Assembly: GCA_001600875.1 (NCBI GenBank)
Contig: BCLD01000019.1
Location: forward strand, 584,259-648,258
From: Solicoccozyma terricola
Taxonomy: Eukaryota; Basidiomycota; Tremellomycetes; Filobasidiales; Piskurozymaceae
Direction: 5' to 3'
Length of the DNA: 64,000 nt
The position numbers and the translations under genes are program-made. Shown in pieces: positions 34,524 to 46,586 of the stretch (positions within the stretch are counted from its first letter, which is position 1; each line of letters opens with the position of its first letter). The notes below the pieces were generated by a model. It saw only the letters and a program-made list of their open reading frames with translations. It had not been told where the DNA came from and did no database searches.

Positions 34524-35200
34524 ATGTCCCGGAATATTGTCGACGCCATCACTCATGACCATCGCGAGCTTCAGGAGTTTTATGACAACATTCTAAACGC
34601 CAAGGACAACGACACAAAGGTCCGATGGCAGAATCAGTTTGTATGGGAATTGGCGAGGCATTCCGTCGCGGAAGAGATTGTCGTATACCCGGCATTTGAA
34701 AAGTATATTGAAAATGGTAAAGTGATGGCAGACGACGACAGGAGTCAGCACAATGAGGTAAATACGAGATTTCCGAATGGCATTGCCATTGCAATCGCTG
34801 ATTTCTTTTCCTCATTTTTTAGGTCAAACTCCTCCTCAAACGCTTCCAAGATCTAGACCCTGACAACGCCGACTTTGAGCCCACGATCAAAGAACTCATG
34901 AACAAGCTGTCAAAACATATCGCCGAGGAGGAGAAATCTGACCTCCCCAAGCTCCAGAAAGCCATCTCCAATGAGCATGCCGTGGAAATGGGAGATGAGT
35001 TCCAGAGGACAAAGATGTTTGTGCCGAGCAGGAGTCACCCTTTGACTCCCGACAAGCCCGTAGGTGGATATCGCAGGTGGTGGTTGCCCTTACTGACCTG
35101 TTGACTACATTCACAGCCCTTCGAGACCGTTGCAGGGCTGCTTACCACCCCGATTGACCGACTTGGAGATATGCTTAGGAAGTTCCCAAAGGAGAAGTAG
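34524..35200 (+). CDS. Hemerythrin-like HHE domain protein
   Basis: Three exons: MSRNIVDAITHDHRELQEFYDN to QHNE, VKLLLKRFQDLDP to PLTPDKP, and PFETVAGLL to the stop at 35200. The four-helix di-iron ligand pattern is visible: H-D-H in helix 1, H..EE in WELARHSVAEEIVVYPAFEKY, H in RSQHNEVKLLL, and H..EEE in LSKHIAEEEKSDL. The length, about 185 residues, is normal for fungal HHE proteins. Such proteins bind oxygen, nitric oxide or iron; the specific role is unknown. There is no signal peptide, so it is probably cytosolic. Confidence 0.87.
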
Positions 35201-36058
35201 GTGTGAGGCATCTGCCGGGAAGCGCGGACTGTATGTACATCAACAGATTGGCACGTTCAAAGTGTTCCTCCAGTGGAGTCATGTGTTGTAATACGTAGGA
35301 TCAAAAGTTTATAGCCAGTGTCTGCGAAACCGACCCTTTGCTCGCGGTTATGGAAGAATTTTTCCCCGAAAAAAAGGGGGTAGAGTTCGCTGTCACTGAC
35401 ATGGGTAAGAATGTTGTTCCTCGTTTCTCTCATCGTCGTCTGGCACCCTGGGGTGCCCAGCAAGTATTGCCTTGTCATCGTTGTCATCAAGCATGTGACC
35501 ATGTTGTAGTTTCGTAGCGAGATCCACAGCTTTGGGAGCATTCACTGCTGGTACCATAGCCCCTACTGGTATTTGAGCTGGAAAGGGTTTCGTGTACCGT
35601 GTGGAGACGCTTGAAGCAGTGTGTACCCTGCACCGCTGGCCCAATGAAAATCCCAGGTTGCGGACTCCAAGGTAGAAGCCACCGTAGTACATGTGGAACT
35701 GTTTTTGCTAAGAAAAGCCCAACGAAACCCTTGTATCGACTGGAGATGCTGGAAAGGCCCTAAGACACGATCATAAAGCCACAATTGAATAGTTGGGATG
35801 AGCAGGTAGCAGAAAGAACAAAGGTCTCAAATTCAGAAATTCAGAACTCACTGCTGGAGAAAGTCCGCATCGCCGGTCTACACGTGATGACTCGAGCGAG
35901 ATTTTCCGGATGTTTCCCCGTCAGGAAATCAGCGGGGAATCCAAGCAGGTCCTAGTTTCGCCGTTGAACAGAGTCCTGACAAACCAAGTCCGTGACATAA
36001 AGCAACAACGCCGTGAAATCAGTCTTTGCTGTTCATCAGGGAGTTGCAGCAACACAAA
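35201..36058. other. Intergenic region between hemerythrin and MFS genes
   Basis: Overlapping short minus-strand frames at 35257-35784 show no family motif. I see no convincing gene, RNA or repeat. Confidence 0.4.
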
Positions 36059-38100
36059 ATGAACGACCTCGAAATGACGACGGCAACCGTTGTTGACACA
36101 CCTCTGAGCGAGGCTAAACTTTCCCAACTGCGGCCATACAAGAATCGGTGGTGGGCGCTGTTTGCTCTGAGCTTAGCGGTAACTGTGGATGTAATTACCG
36201 GGTCTGCACTATTTATTGTTGCCACGCAGGCGGCAAGGGATTTGGGGCTCGAAGGGGCTGATGCTACGTGGATGTAGGTGCTCGTATCCTTGAGGGAAGC
36301 GGTTTGGGGCTTAAATGAGATATATACACAGCCTGGCAGCTTATAGCGCTACGTTTGGGTCGTGAGTCACCGAAATTGAAAGAAAAGAAAAGAAAAAACA
36401 GAAATCTCTTTGGTTTAATTGTCGACACAAAATTTCCAGCTGCCTCCTGTCTGCAGGTCGGCTGGCCGATCTACTACCCCCCGGATGGATCTTCAATATC
36501 GGCATTGCCCTGATATCAGTCATATCAATCGGGATCTCGTTCGGTAGGCTGCAATCTCTGTCTTGAACTCGCTGTTTACTGATGGCGCTCTGCTTGACCT
36601 GTCAAGTCGATAACAAAGTGGCTTTTCTGGTCTTGAGGGCATTACAAGGGGTGATGGCGGCTGCGACAATGCCAGCAGCTTAGTAGGTGGCTGTAATCCG
36701 CCGCTGGATGTTGCAGTTGCTGATTATGAAACATATATAGCAAAATAACGGTTCAAGTCTTCACCGATAAGGATGAGCAGACGAGGGCGCTTTCGATACT
36801 GGGATTTTCCGGGGCAGTGGCAAACAGCTGTGGGCTGGTGATCGGTGAGTCGAGGGGAGAGGGGTGGGGTGAAGAGCCCAGTCAAGTTATTAATGCTTCA
36901 GAATCAACAGGCGGCTGCTTTGCTCTCGCATCCTGGCGATGGCTGTTCCGATTCATAGCCATTCTCGGAGGCCTAACGACAGTCCTATCCCTTTTACTCC
37001 TTCCTCGCCCGCCGTTCGTGGTCCCAGCACCTCGTATTCTATTCAAAAGGCTGGATCCAGTCGGTGTCTTGTTGTCCACAGGTGCGATCATGCTGCTGAT
37101 CGTTGCGCTGACGTCGGGACCAACCTATGGATGGGGAAATGTGAGATTTTATGTCACATTACCAGTGGCGGTGTTGATGGGCGCTGGGTTCTTTCTCTAT
37201 GAGTCTAGGGTGGACGAGGAGGTAGCAATGTTGCCGAGGGGTGTCTGGGGGTACATAAACTTCAAGGTGTTGGTGTTTTCGTCGTGGGTGCAAAGCCTCC
37301 TGTTGTGTATGACCTGCGTGCCGCGCTAATCCTGCCGCTCGTGGCTAGCATCTCCCCAATGCTCTTCTGGGCAACGGCGCAATTCGCATTTTCCAGATGG
37401 TGGCAGGCACAGCTGGGATACTCGGGAATCAAGACAGCTGTGATGCTGGTTCCGACGGGTGCAATGGGCTTGATCATTGGGATCGCAACGCAGGTTTATC
37501 CAAAGTTATTGAGCCGAAGGCAGCCCTTGGTTGTGGGTGGGATATTATGTGAGCAAAATGAATTGGCACGAGTGTGGCCTACAAGCTAATGAAGGACGCT
37601 CTAGTTGGCGCAGTGGGTGAGCTGCTGTTCATATTCAGTAATGGAGGAGCAGGGGTCAACTACTACAAGTTCATACTGACGGGATTCATCATCGGCTCCG
37701 GTGGAATGAAGTGAGTGGACATAACTCCTGCAAATCAGCTCACAGCTAACCACACTCTCACAGCTTCGCCTTCCTTGGTCTCAACCTCGCCATCGTACAA
37801 ACCATCCCTTCCTCGCTGACCGGAATGTCCGGGGCTATCCTCCAAGTTACATATCAGCTGGGATCAAACTTGGGACTCGCAGTGCAGGCTGCTTTCCTCC
37901 AGACAAAGGACAGTTCGGTGGATATAGGGACGTGGAAGGGGGTTCAGAATGGGATGTGGTTCAATCTCGCATGGCTAATGGGGACCGTGTTGGTTGCCGG
38001 GGCTGTGTTCTGGAAGAATAGGGGGATTGTGCCTCCAGATGAGGAACGGGAGAGGGTGGTGAAAGGGATGGGGATGGACCATCAAATGACACAAACTTAA
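36059..38100 (+). CDS. MFS transporter, DHA2 (14-TM) type
   Basis: Multi-exon gene starting MNDLEMTTATVVDTPLSE; an in-frame ATG at 36026 would add 11 residues. After a hydrophilic head come FALSLAVTVDVITGSALFIVATQAA, WMLAAYSATFGSCLLSAGRLADLLP (motif-A position), FLVLRALQGVMAAATMPAAY, LGFSGAVANSCGLVIGG (motif C region) and ASWRWLFRFIAILGGLT. The C-terminal half has QLGYSGIKTAVMLVPTGAMGLIIG, TGFIIGSGGMNFAFLGLNLAIVQ and a late GMWFNLAWLMGTVLVAGAVFW helix. The layout matches fungal DHA2 drug:H+ antiporters; the substrate is unknown. The stop lies 27 bases from the stop of the convergent aldo-keto reductase. Confidence 0.8.
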
Positions 38101-38127
38101 ATACGTTCCGATCGGATGCCTCTCAAC

Positions 38128-39949
38128 CTACAAAGCCTCCTCGCCATACAGAGCCTCCAATGTATCATACGTGTACGCATACTTGCCCGCCCAATAAGCC
38201 GGTGCGCTACCCTTGATCCCCGCCCACGCGATCTCGCACGCTTGGACGACATCGTCCGGGAGCGGGCCGCCTTCGATCGCTGTGAGGTTTTGGTTCAGTT
38301 GGTCGATGCTGGAGGCACCGATAATGATGCCTGTGCCACGGTCGAGGGAGGAGACAACCGTGTGGGTCGGTAAGCAGATGACGTGGAGCATGTGTCGCGG
38401 AGGAGTGTAGAATACGAACCGTCATTACCGGCCTTTCCCTTCCTCCGTGTGTTCAACGCAGAGTGGTGAAGCAGCCATAGATATGCGACTTCGAGAAGCT
38501 GCAAGCCATGCTTCTGAGCCGCGTCCTCGATCATCTTGATGCCGTTGAACGTGGCGTCGTTTAGGTATCTGCGCATGCGAACTCCAACGTGGTCAGCCAT
38601 CGCCGACGGCAGCTAGGAGCTCAAACCCCCGCATTTTCTTCGCCTTGAGCCGACTGACTTTTCTCGGTATGCCTTGCCCACTGGACCGATCGCATCCGAG
38701 AACCTCCCCTCGGCTGCTGCCTCACCGGATTGCAACGTCTTGTACTTTGGCGTCAACAGCCCGCCGGCGATGGGATTGTAAACTGGCAGTGATGGTGTGA
38801 TTCCATGTATCAGACCATACGCTTTCCATCGGACGACTCGACCCACAACTCACCGACGTAATCGAGCCCAAATCGACGGAGGACGGGTATCAACTCGGCC
38901 TCTGGAGAGCGATTGATTACGTTATATGGACCCTGGTAGACAGTCGGCCGGACCCAGCCTTTGTATTTGCATGTGGTGCAGATCTCCGCGACCTGGTGCG
39001 GCGCATGAGTCGGCCGACGTTCGGGGGGTGTGAGTATCAACTGGCACGCGACACACTGAGGTGGATCAACAGCGTTTTGCAGGTCACGTACCTCGGCGGC
39101 CGTCATGTTCGAGATCCCAAACGTCTTGAAGTACCCAGCGCGATACCCTTGATCGATCGCTTCGAGTTGTTCCTGGAATGGTGTGGTTCGGTCGGCTGGA
39201 GTGTGGGGAAGATGGGGGGAAGAAATAACACGCTCAGGGTTGGTTGGTGCGTGACACCCTATCGCTGGTCGGATGACCCCTTAAAATCCGGCAGCTCACC
39301 CGAATGCAGGTAGTAGATATTGACCTGGTCCGTTTTTAGCTCCTTCAAGCTTTCCGCCATCTTGGACTTGATGACATCGGCTGTTAGCGGCGGCGAACCG
39401 GGAGGGGGGGGGGGGGGGGGGGGTGGTCAGTCAGCGATTCGGGTTCGACCCCCTAGATCAGAAGGTCCACAGTCCCGTCGACCGCCGGGCGACCCGACCC
39501 ACCCTTCCCACCATGCTCGAAATAACTCGGGTTCCACTTTGTTGCAAGCTTCAACCCCCTCTCCTTCCACTGTGCATCCGCCGTCCACCTCTCCTGATGC
39601 CCGCCCGCGTAACCCCGCGCAGTGTCGACCTCGTCGTATCCTGCGCGTTGGAAGGCGTCAAGGCAGTGTTTGAATTCGTCCATGTTGGTTACGCGGACAG
39701 TCTAGTTGGTGCGGTTGGGTCGGGTGGTTGGTTATCGATAGAATGAGGTGGATTCACAAAATTCGATCACTGGCCACATCCGCACTCACCGACGGGCCTT
39801 CCGGACCAAAGTTCATGACTGCACCCCGCCACCAAGCCAATTCAGCGAGTTCACGTCAGCCGGGAAGGGTCCTCGAAAACTATCAGACCAGCAGCCAGAT
39901 GCAACAACTCACGGCCGAGGATTACACGGTCTCTTGTGATGCTCGCCAT
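38128..39949 (-). CDS. Aldo-keto reductase, AKR7 (aflatoxin aldehyde reductase) type
   Basis: About eight exons from MASITRDRVILG. After the short first exon come VMNFGPEG and VTNMDEFKHCLDAFQRAGYDEVDTARGYAGGHQE. The catalytic tetrad is visible: Asp of DTARGY, its Tyr, Lys of KLATKW and His of NIYYLHSADR. Later blocks are FGISNMTAAEV, VYQGPYNVINR, YNPIAGGLLTPKY, GLQLLEVAYLWLLHHSAL and IIGASSIDQLNQNL, ending KYAYTYDTLEALYGEEAL. These match NADPH-dependent AKR7/YakC-like reductases that act on reactive aldehydes. One intron holds a long C tract (coding strand) at about 39400-39423. The exon edges in the middle are approximate. Confidence 0.85.
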
Positions 39950-41344
39950 GGTTTGTTTAGTGGTCGATGTGGTGAGGTGTGCCAAGACGTCGCCCAGTGG
40001 GTCGGTATGATTAGTTGGACCATCTGTTTCCCCACTGCCCTCGTGTGGAGCTCCACACCGCACGTGATACATCGGGGAAACTGGAAACACCGAAACACCG
40101 AAGACCCAAGAGCGCCAACCAGAGACAGATCAAACCCAGGCTACTAGGTGGTATTTCACTGTTCTAAGAACTGATATGGATGGCCCTGGAGGTACCATGT
40201 GTCCTTCAAAAACAACTGTGGTCAAATTCCGATGTAAAAAAGCCATTGACTACTACTTTAGGGTATGCGTTAGGTTTAGTGCTGAGCATCCTCTCTCGCA
40301 CAGTCAATATTGCACCATCGCTTACTAACCAGATGTCACAGGTAGCCCTGGGATATTATCTCATGTAGGATAGCTGTGGGGTAGCAAATGCTCCAATGTG
40401 GGGGATAGAGCACCCAGTGAATCGGTACTTTGACCGCTTTGAAATGATACACTTAATCACGTCCTTAAAGGGCAACTTGGGTATGTATTTCCCATTTGAG
40501 AAGTCACCAGCTAGATAATCGCAGGACAGCGACAAGAACGAAATCTGCCTACCAAGCTGACCATATCCCTACGGTTGCATAGTCGCAGGACACCACTGAA
40601 CTTGATACCCCATGGTCTGCCGATTATTACAGACGGCAAATGACAAGCGGTGAGGTGTGATGTCCGAAAGAATTTAGATCGTAGAGTAGTCCACGAGCCA
40701 TGTCTCGAGATTCGTGGGTCTGCCACTCATGTATTAGAGTCGTGATATCCTTTGTGAGGGTGGAAGTATGTGATGTGACTCTTTTTGAGAGGGGCGAGGT
40801 GCTGAGCAATCTTGGAGCAGCTTTCTCATCCAGGTTTGCCACCTGGCTGACGACTCAACAAGACATACACATGTCAACCCACAACAGCCTACGGAGCCTT
40901 CGAACTACCCTAGGCAACTCATCGTCTCGGGACAACGACAGGGTACGCAGTGTCCCCGATCCTGCCGCTTTGAGCTGTGAAGACCAGGCCACTCATTAGA
41001 TATCGTGCATGCGGATGGCAGGGCAAGACGTCCTTATGGGTTACAATGTCCTGCGGGCCCGCGTGTAGAGACATTCTTGCTGTTGCCTTCAGCACCTGAT
41101 TCTCACCAGTATGACGCAAGTCAGAAGCCTGGTCGCACGTGGCTGCAGTCGTCATCCTCAAACACCGCCTCTTCGGCAAGCTTCCGTGTAATCATCATCT
41201 TCTTTCAATCCACTTCTTCGCACCCGAATAATTACAGTTGTAGTCCATGAACTCCTTGGGGTTCCTGTGAGTCGCACGCGAAATGAAGTATTGTCAAAAC
41301 CCAAGTTGCTCGCAAAGGATTTCTCCGCAACTCATTTGCGGAGC
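39950..41344. other. Gene-poor stretch
   Basis: About 1.4 kb without a recognisable gene. The left end is the promoter of the aldo-keto reductase, with CGTGATACATCGGGG and CGAAACACCGAA stretches near 40060-40100. The rest shows only short unsupported frames. Confidence 0.4.
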
Positions 41345-43346
41345 TCACATCGTGATCTCGTCTGTACCAGCTTCTGTGGCGGGCTTTGCCGCTCGTCGGC
41401 TATAATCCTGTATATTTGAGACTCGCCTATACCTGGCGTCGAACACCTGCTGTAGTTTTGCGTTGATCTCAGCCGCCGACACACCGGTATCAGAGGGGAT
41501 ATCCGCGAAGAATGCGCCGAGAGCTTCCGCATCTTCAAAGCTTTGAGAAGCCCCTTGCCCTTGAAGAGGGAGCATGCTGTGTGCTGCATCACCGATCAAA
41601 ATGGTACGACCTTTCACCCAGGTGGGCAACGGTTCCTGTGAGTAGGGGCAGGCATGAAAGGCTGTCCCGGCGGAGCCAATGTCTGAAGGGAACCCACCAT
41701 GTCCCGAAGTTGCCACAGGCTGACTGCGGGTGAAGCTCTGGCTCAAAGTCGAACATGATATGTCACTGGAAGATCCCAGAAGGTGGCAACAAATACTGAC
41801 CGAAAGGTATCTTTGATCCACGGCGGGAAATCGTGGAACGATTCGAGGAGATCATCGAGCGATCCTTCCGCACTCCACGAGGAGGAGGCCTTTTCATGCA
41901 TCCTCTCTGAAATGATACACCAACCAAACAGCGACATGCAATCAGCTCCGCGTGCTGGGTCGATGCTCCAGGAAGAATGCGGATAGACTTGCCATCAGGT
42001 ACCAACGCCACGATACTGAGAAGCTCTCCCCCACGGCATGGGCCCATGACCACTCTGCAGGAATGTCCCAATAACATGGTCGTCCACATTTCGGGATCGG
42101 TCATCATGGCGGAAACGTGAGGGATGTTGAGGAGTCTTTCCCCGGGTATCTATCATGTCGGAAAGATATGAAATACAATGTCGGAAAGATATGAAATACA
42201 ACGATCAGCAGAGCGCCTAGGAAAGATCTCATGCAGACTTACGAGAAGACGATAGGCTGGAGACAGGTTGCGTGGGGACCGCTCAGTCACCTCCGTACTT
42301 TACTTCTATTCGGTCTCCCAGGTCTCTCTCACCTGACAACCCGGTCGGTTCAGCTACCTTTTCTTCTCCCACAACGCATGCCCTGAGTCTGCTATGGCTT
42401 TCTCGCCAAACACGCCCTTGTGTCAGTTTGTCTGTCTCCTTGTCCAATCAAGGTGGTTTCTTACATCCCGTCCGCACCAATCACGACATCCCCCTGTACA
42501 GTTTCGCCGGAGTCTAGGTAAACAATACCCTCGTCACAGTCACAAGAGACGACCTTGCTCGAAACCCTAATTTCTGCGGGTGAACCAGGACGATCTGGAT
42601 TTATCGCCAAGGATTTGAGCCTATCGTGCAAATCAACGCTGCAAGGCAAGTCCAGTCATCAGCCTATTGATCTTGACAACGCCCTTGAGGACCTACCGAT
42701 GAAACACCAGTCTATCGGCACCGTAATCGGATGTCTTGAAAGAGACTTTGATACAGGCAGTCAGATATCTCGGCTCCAGGAAATCAAACGCTGCGAGTCA
42801 TGCTCACTTTTCATCTGCAGTTGGCCGTCTGTACGATATATCTGGAACTGTATGGTAAGAGGCGGGGCTCGGTGATGAGTATATCTTGCTGCGGGTAAGG
42901 CTGCAACACTCAGGACTTGCCCCACGGTCTGGAACTCCGCCACTAAAGGAAAAATAAAAGGCTCAGCTCGTGAAAACGGAGCGACTGACGTTGACCCATT
43001 CACTTTCTCAAGAGATCCTCCTCTATATCCCATCCCTTTGCAATCCTGAAGGGTGTTCGGGATCAGCAAACGTTCGGCATTGACACGGATTTCCTCCAAA
43101 ACCTCACTTGACGGCATTCGGTTGAAGTCTTGAGGACAACATGGCCGTCGCCATGAGCTTTCTAAAGCAACAGAATTGATCAAATGCAATACCTGTAACT
43201 CACGATATCGTAGCTCCGATTTCCTTGTTCATCCTCGATGCTTCCAGGACTGTGATCTCCCTCCCCGGCCCTCGCAGTGCGATGGCACTAGCAAGACCGG
43301 CGATTCCGCCACCAACGATGATGATGCGCAGATTCGTATTTGTCAT
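41345..43346 (-). CDS. FAD-dependent monooxygenase, salicylate-hydroxylase-like
   Basis: A multi-exon group A flavoprotein hydroxylase. Exon 1 (from 43346) has the GxGxxG dinucleotide site in RIIIVGGGIAGLASAIALRG followed by a Glu near the end of the second strand. A later exon holds LHDRLKSLA..., and GDVVIGADGM is the conserved DG motif. The C-terminal exon has GRTILIGDAAHSMLPLQGQGASQSFEDAEALG, the second FAD (GD) motif. The protein ends in RRAAKPATEAGTDEITM. Such enzymes hydroxylate small aromatic acids; the substrate is not deducible. A 23-bp exact tandem duplication (42157-42202) lies in the 3' half, probably in an intron. The middle exons are not well resolved, so damage there cannot be excluded. 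Confidence 0.75.
42157..42202. repeat. 23-bp tandem duplication
   Basis: Two almost identical 23-base units begin GTCGGAAAGATATG and differ only at the last base. They lie within the FAD-monooxygenase locus between coding blocks and look like a recent slippage or duplication event. Confidence 0.85.
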
Positions 43347-43654
43347 TATACTGAAGGTTACCGGAGCTTGAGGTCGGTCGTAGGTCAGAGATTTTTGTGG
43401 TACATGCTGTCTATAGTGCCGGCGTCATTCAGAATTTGGCGATTCCGTGAATTCCGACTTGCCACACGGATTGTTAGACGGACGGGATGAGTCGGAAACG
43501 GCAACGTGTCCCGTGCCCAGTATCCGGGACACCACGACAAAGCAACGGGGAGATAGAATCCTGCTCACTAGGTGCAACTCGGTCAAGCCGTCAAGTCATG
43601 GCTGGAAAGTCGCATCACCTTTGAGAAGTTTACAACATCGGCACGCTCACTGTT
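43347..43654. promoter_or_regulatory. Divergent promoter of monooxygenase and AAA ATPase genes
   Basis: About 300 bases separate two divergent starts. It contains GTCGGAAACGGC near 43491 and several other CGG triplets, similar to CGG-rich promoters further right. Whether the two genes are co-regulated is inference. Confidence 0.4.
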
Positions 43655-46586
43655 ATGTCGCCAATTATTACCAAGGTCAATGGCGGCACCGGCCATCATC
43701 AACCCAAGGCACAATATTCAGTCATTCAGCAGATATGGGATCGACAGTACGGTGTATGGGCGGCCGCCCCTGAGCCACCGAAACCGCAGGCTGACCCACC
43801 AGGAAAAATCGACTTCGTGGCGATGAGGCGTACCTCCGCCTCGATTAACAATGCCGATCCTTTTACACATATCGAGCTGCGGAATCTTGAGTTGGCTCAC
43901 TTCCTTCGCTCCTGCCTGCCCTCCGAACTTGGCTTGTTCAACAAGCCTCCTAGTGTGAGCAAGACCTTTCTCTATCTGGCGCATGAAACTTCTAGGCGGA
44001 TTGACGACCAATCTGTTTGGGGCCGTCAAACCTGTTGCAGATTGATGCCCAGCTCCTGTATGTCAGTCGGAAGAAGATTGAGCTGGAGACTGCCGAAATG
44101 GATCTCGATGACAGTCTGGTAGACACCATTAGGACCCTCTTGGACTTTATAAACGCGGAGTATGCAGATATGTAAGTGGACGTCCACTCTTACGTGCCTC
44201 CCATGGCGTCGGCACGTCAGCTGAAGTGATTATATTCACACAGGGAAGGAAAGCTGCAGGCATTGCCCTTTGGTACGATAGCCTGGTCGCTCCTCTGGCT
44301 ACTGTTTGAGGTCGGCCAAGAGGTAGAAGCGATTTATGAGAATACAGGCGAGCGTGCAAGTCGTCGACCACCTCTGTCAATCGGCTGCGAATAATGGTTG
44401 CGTGCGAATCCACAGATGGCTATGCGAGTGGATGGTTGGGCTTACGGAATGTCCCAGAAAGGAAGGACTTTCGACCTTCACGGTCACGCATATCAATGGA
44501 CGGGTGTGAAGATCCAGAAGATCCGTGTGACGCGAAAGGTGCTGGAATTTCCGGTGAGTTTAATCTTTGGTGCTGTAATGCATTCGCTGAGGCGCCATTC
44601 GACCCCTCGCCCTTAAGAATTTGAGACCGATCACTGGCTTACCCATCCTGCCATTGACTTCGAGTGCCCACACACTGCTACGAGGTAAGAGAGTGGGAGT
44701 ACGAGCACTGTGAACAGAGGTAGAATGCCGACTCCTGTTTTGACCTACTCTTGATTTGACCTAGAACGCGGAGTGCGATACATACAAGTAAGTGTTTTGT
44801 TGCACTGCCTTTGTACCATACCCTGACACTCTTTTGCAGCATATGAAGCAGGTCTACTGCGGCTATACAGGCTCATTCGTCGTTCGAGCTCATGCGGGAG
44901 GGTATGTCTGCCCAACGCAAGACCACGCCTTGAGGAGAGGCTGATGTTCTTGGATGAACAGCGTGCGTATGAACGGCGACGGTCGGGCCATGATAGACGT
45001 CCGGCAATTCCGACGCTCAGTTCCTGTCCTAGATGTCTGGGAGTGAGTCATGTCGGCGGACGGCGGACGAGACGAGAACACGTTGAGAGCTGAGCTGTCG
45101 GTGCACACTTACTTGCGGTGATCGGCCGTGTAGTGATGACGTGAATACCAGCGACGTGGAACTACAAGACACGGCGAACGATCCCACTTGGCAGATGGAG
45201 GACCATTCACACCTGCTACCGCCCATTCTCCACGGTTTCAGTTTCGTTCACAAGAAATGGGGTGAATTCTCGGTGAACAAGCTACAGGAGGTATCCTGGA
45301 CGGACGCCCCTTTCCAACATTTGGTAATCCCAGACGATTACCGGGAGGTCGTGAGATCCTTGATCGAGGTCCACTCAAGCGATCAGAAGCATCTGTTACT
45401 ATCCGACGTCGTACAAGGGAAGAGCAGTGGCTGTATCATTGCGTTGTACGGTCATCCGGGATGCGGCAAGGCGAGTTGATATCATGTTGAAGGGATTGGT
45501 AGTAATAGCGCTGACTCTGTACCAAACAGACACTGACTGCAGAGGCGATATCGGAACATTTGAGACGTCCATTGTAGTGAATCATTCTCTCCACCTAAAC
45601 CTCTGACGAGCCTCGAACAGACTTGCTGAATTCCCCCCTTCTGCATTCTAGCTCCATATCTGCGGGCGAGCTTGGTACTTCGGTCTCAGCGCTTGAACAA
45701 AATTTGAAGACGGTCCTCGATGTAAGCGTGGCTGAGGTCAACATGTGCTCCGGTAGTCGTTGGCTGATAACTTGATCACTAATTGCAGTTGGCTTCCTAC
45801 TGGAACGCCGTGTTGCTGATCGATGAGGTGTGCCACTTGTGATCTCAGAACGAGAGCGCCATTAGTAAGGCTCATCCTTTCCATCTGTTTTGAATTGGCA
45901 GGCCGATGTCTTTTTGGAGGAGAGAGACTCCCATGAGTTGGAGCGTAATGGTCTTGTTGCGATCTTCCTTCGGGGTGAGTGTGTGCCCGATTTCAGAGTG
46001 AAAGAGGTTGTCCCCAAGCTGATTGTCTTCCATAATTTGCCCATCAAAGTTTTGGAATACTTCTCCGGCAGTGAGTTCAAGTGTATTTTTCGCCCACCGG
46101 GTGTTTGTCGGAGCATCCTAATCCCCTCCTCCTCAGTCTTGATTCTCACGACGAACAGAATCGAATGGTAAGTTGACCTTGTGACTCGTCTCCCATGAGA
46201 ATTGAGAATGATATGTGACGGCCTCTATCTTCTCATCCCACAACACAGCTTTGACAACGCGTTCCTCTCTCGCTTTTCCCTCATCCTTCGATATCCAGAC
46301 CTAGATGCTCCAAGCCGACACATACTGTGGGAACGAGTGAGTTCGACCTCTTTTGTTTCATGCGAGGGCAACGCTGACGCTGACGCTGACCGCGACCCCT
46401 TTCTAGTTCCTCACCATGGCCTGTGGCGAGTCTGCATCGTTTGACCTGGACTGGTTGTCGGCTTTCGAGCTTAATGGGAGGGCTATCAAACAAAGCGTTC
46501 GCACAGCGCAAGCTTTAGCTTTGACCCGAAAGGTGAAGCTGGACGTCAGTCATATCAAGCTTGTCCTGGAGATGAACATCGGATAG
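43655..46586 (+). CDS. AAA+ ATPase with fungal N-terminal domain (DUF7025-like)
   Basis: Roughly fifteen exons. The N-terminal half (..PFTHIELRNLELAHFLRS.., LPFGTIAWSLLWLLFEVGQEVEA, ..GWAYGMSQKGRTF..) resembles the domain preceding ATPase modules in large fungal AAA proteins. The ATPase module follows: Walker A GHPGCGKT, the following helix LTAEAISEHLRRPL, Walker B AVLLIDEADVFLEERD, sensor-like ILILTTNRIE and FDNAFLSRFSL with the arginine-finger region. A C-terminal lid (FELNGRAIKQSVRTAQALA) ends the protein. The Walker A codons GGC-AAG and ACA are separated by a 59-nt GC-AG intron (45471-45529). The substrate is unknown; in family terms it is a proteostasis-type ATPase. It is divergent from the monooxygenase. 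Confidence 0.8.

Noticed and set aside
43176..43490. Plus-strand frame opposite the first exon of the monooxygenase
   Set aside because: It overlaps the FAD-binding exon antisense and has no motif of its own.
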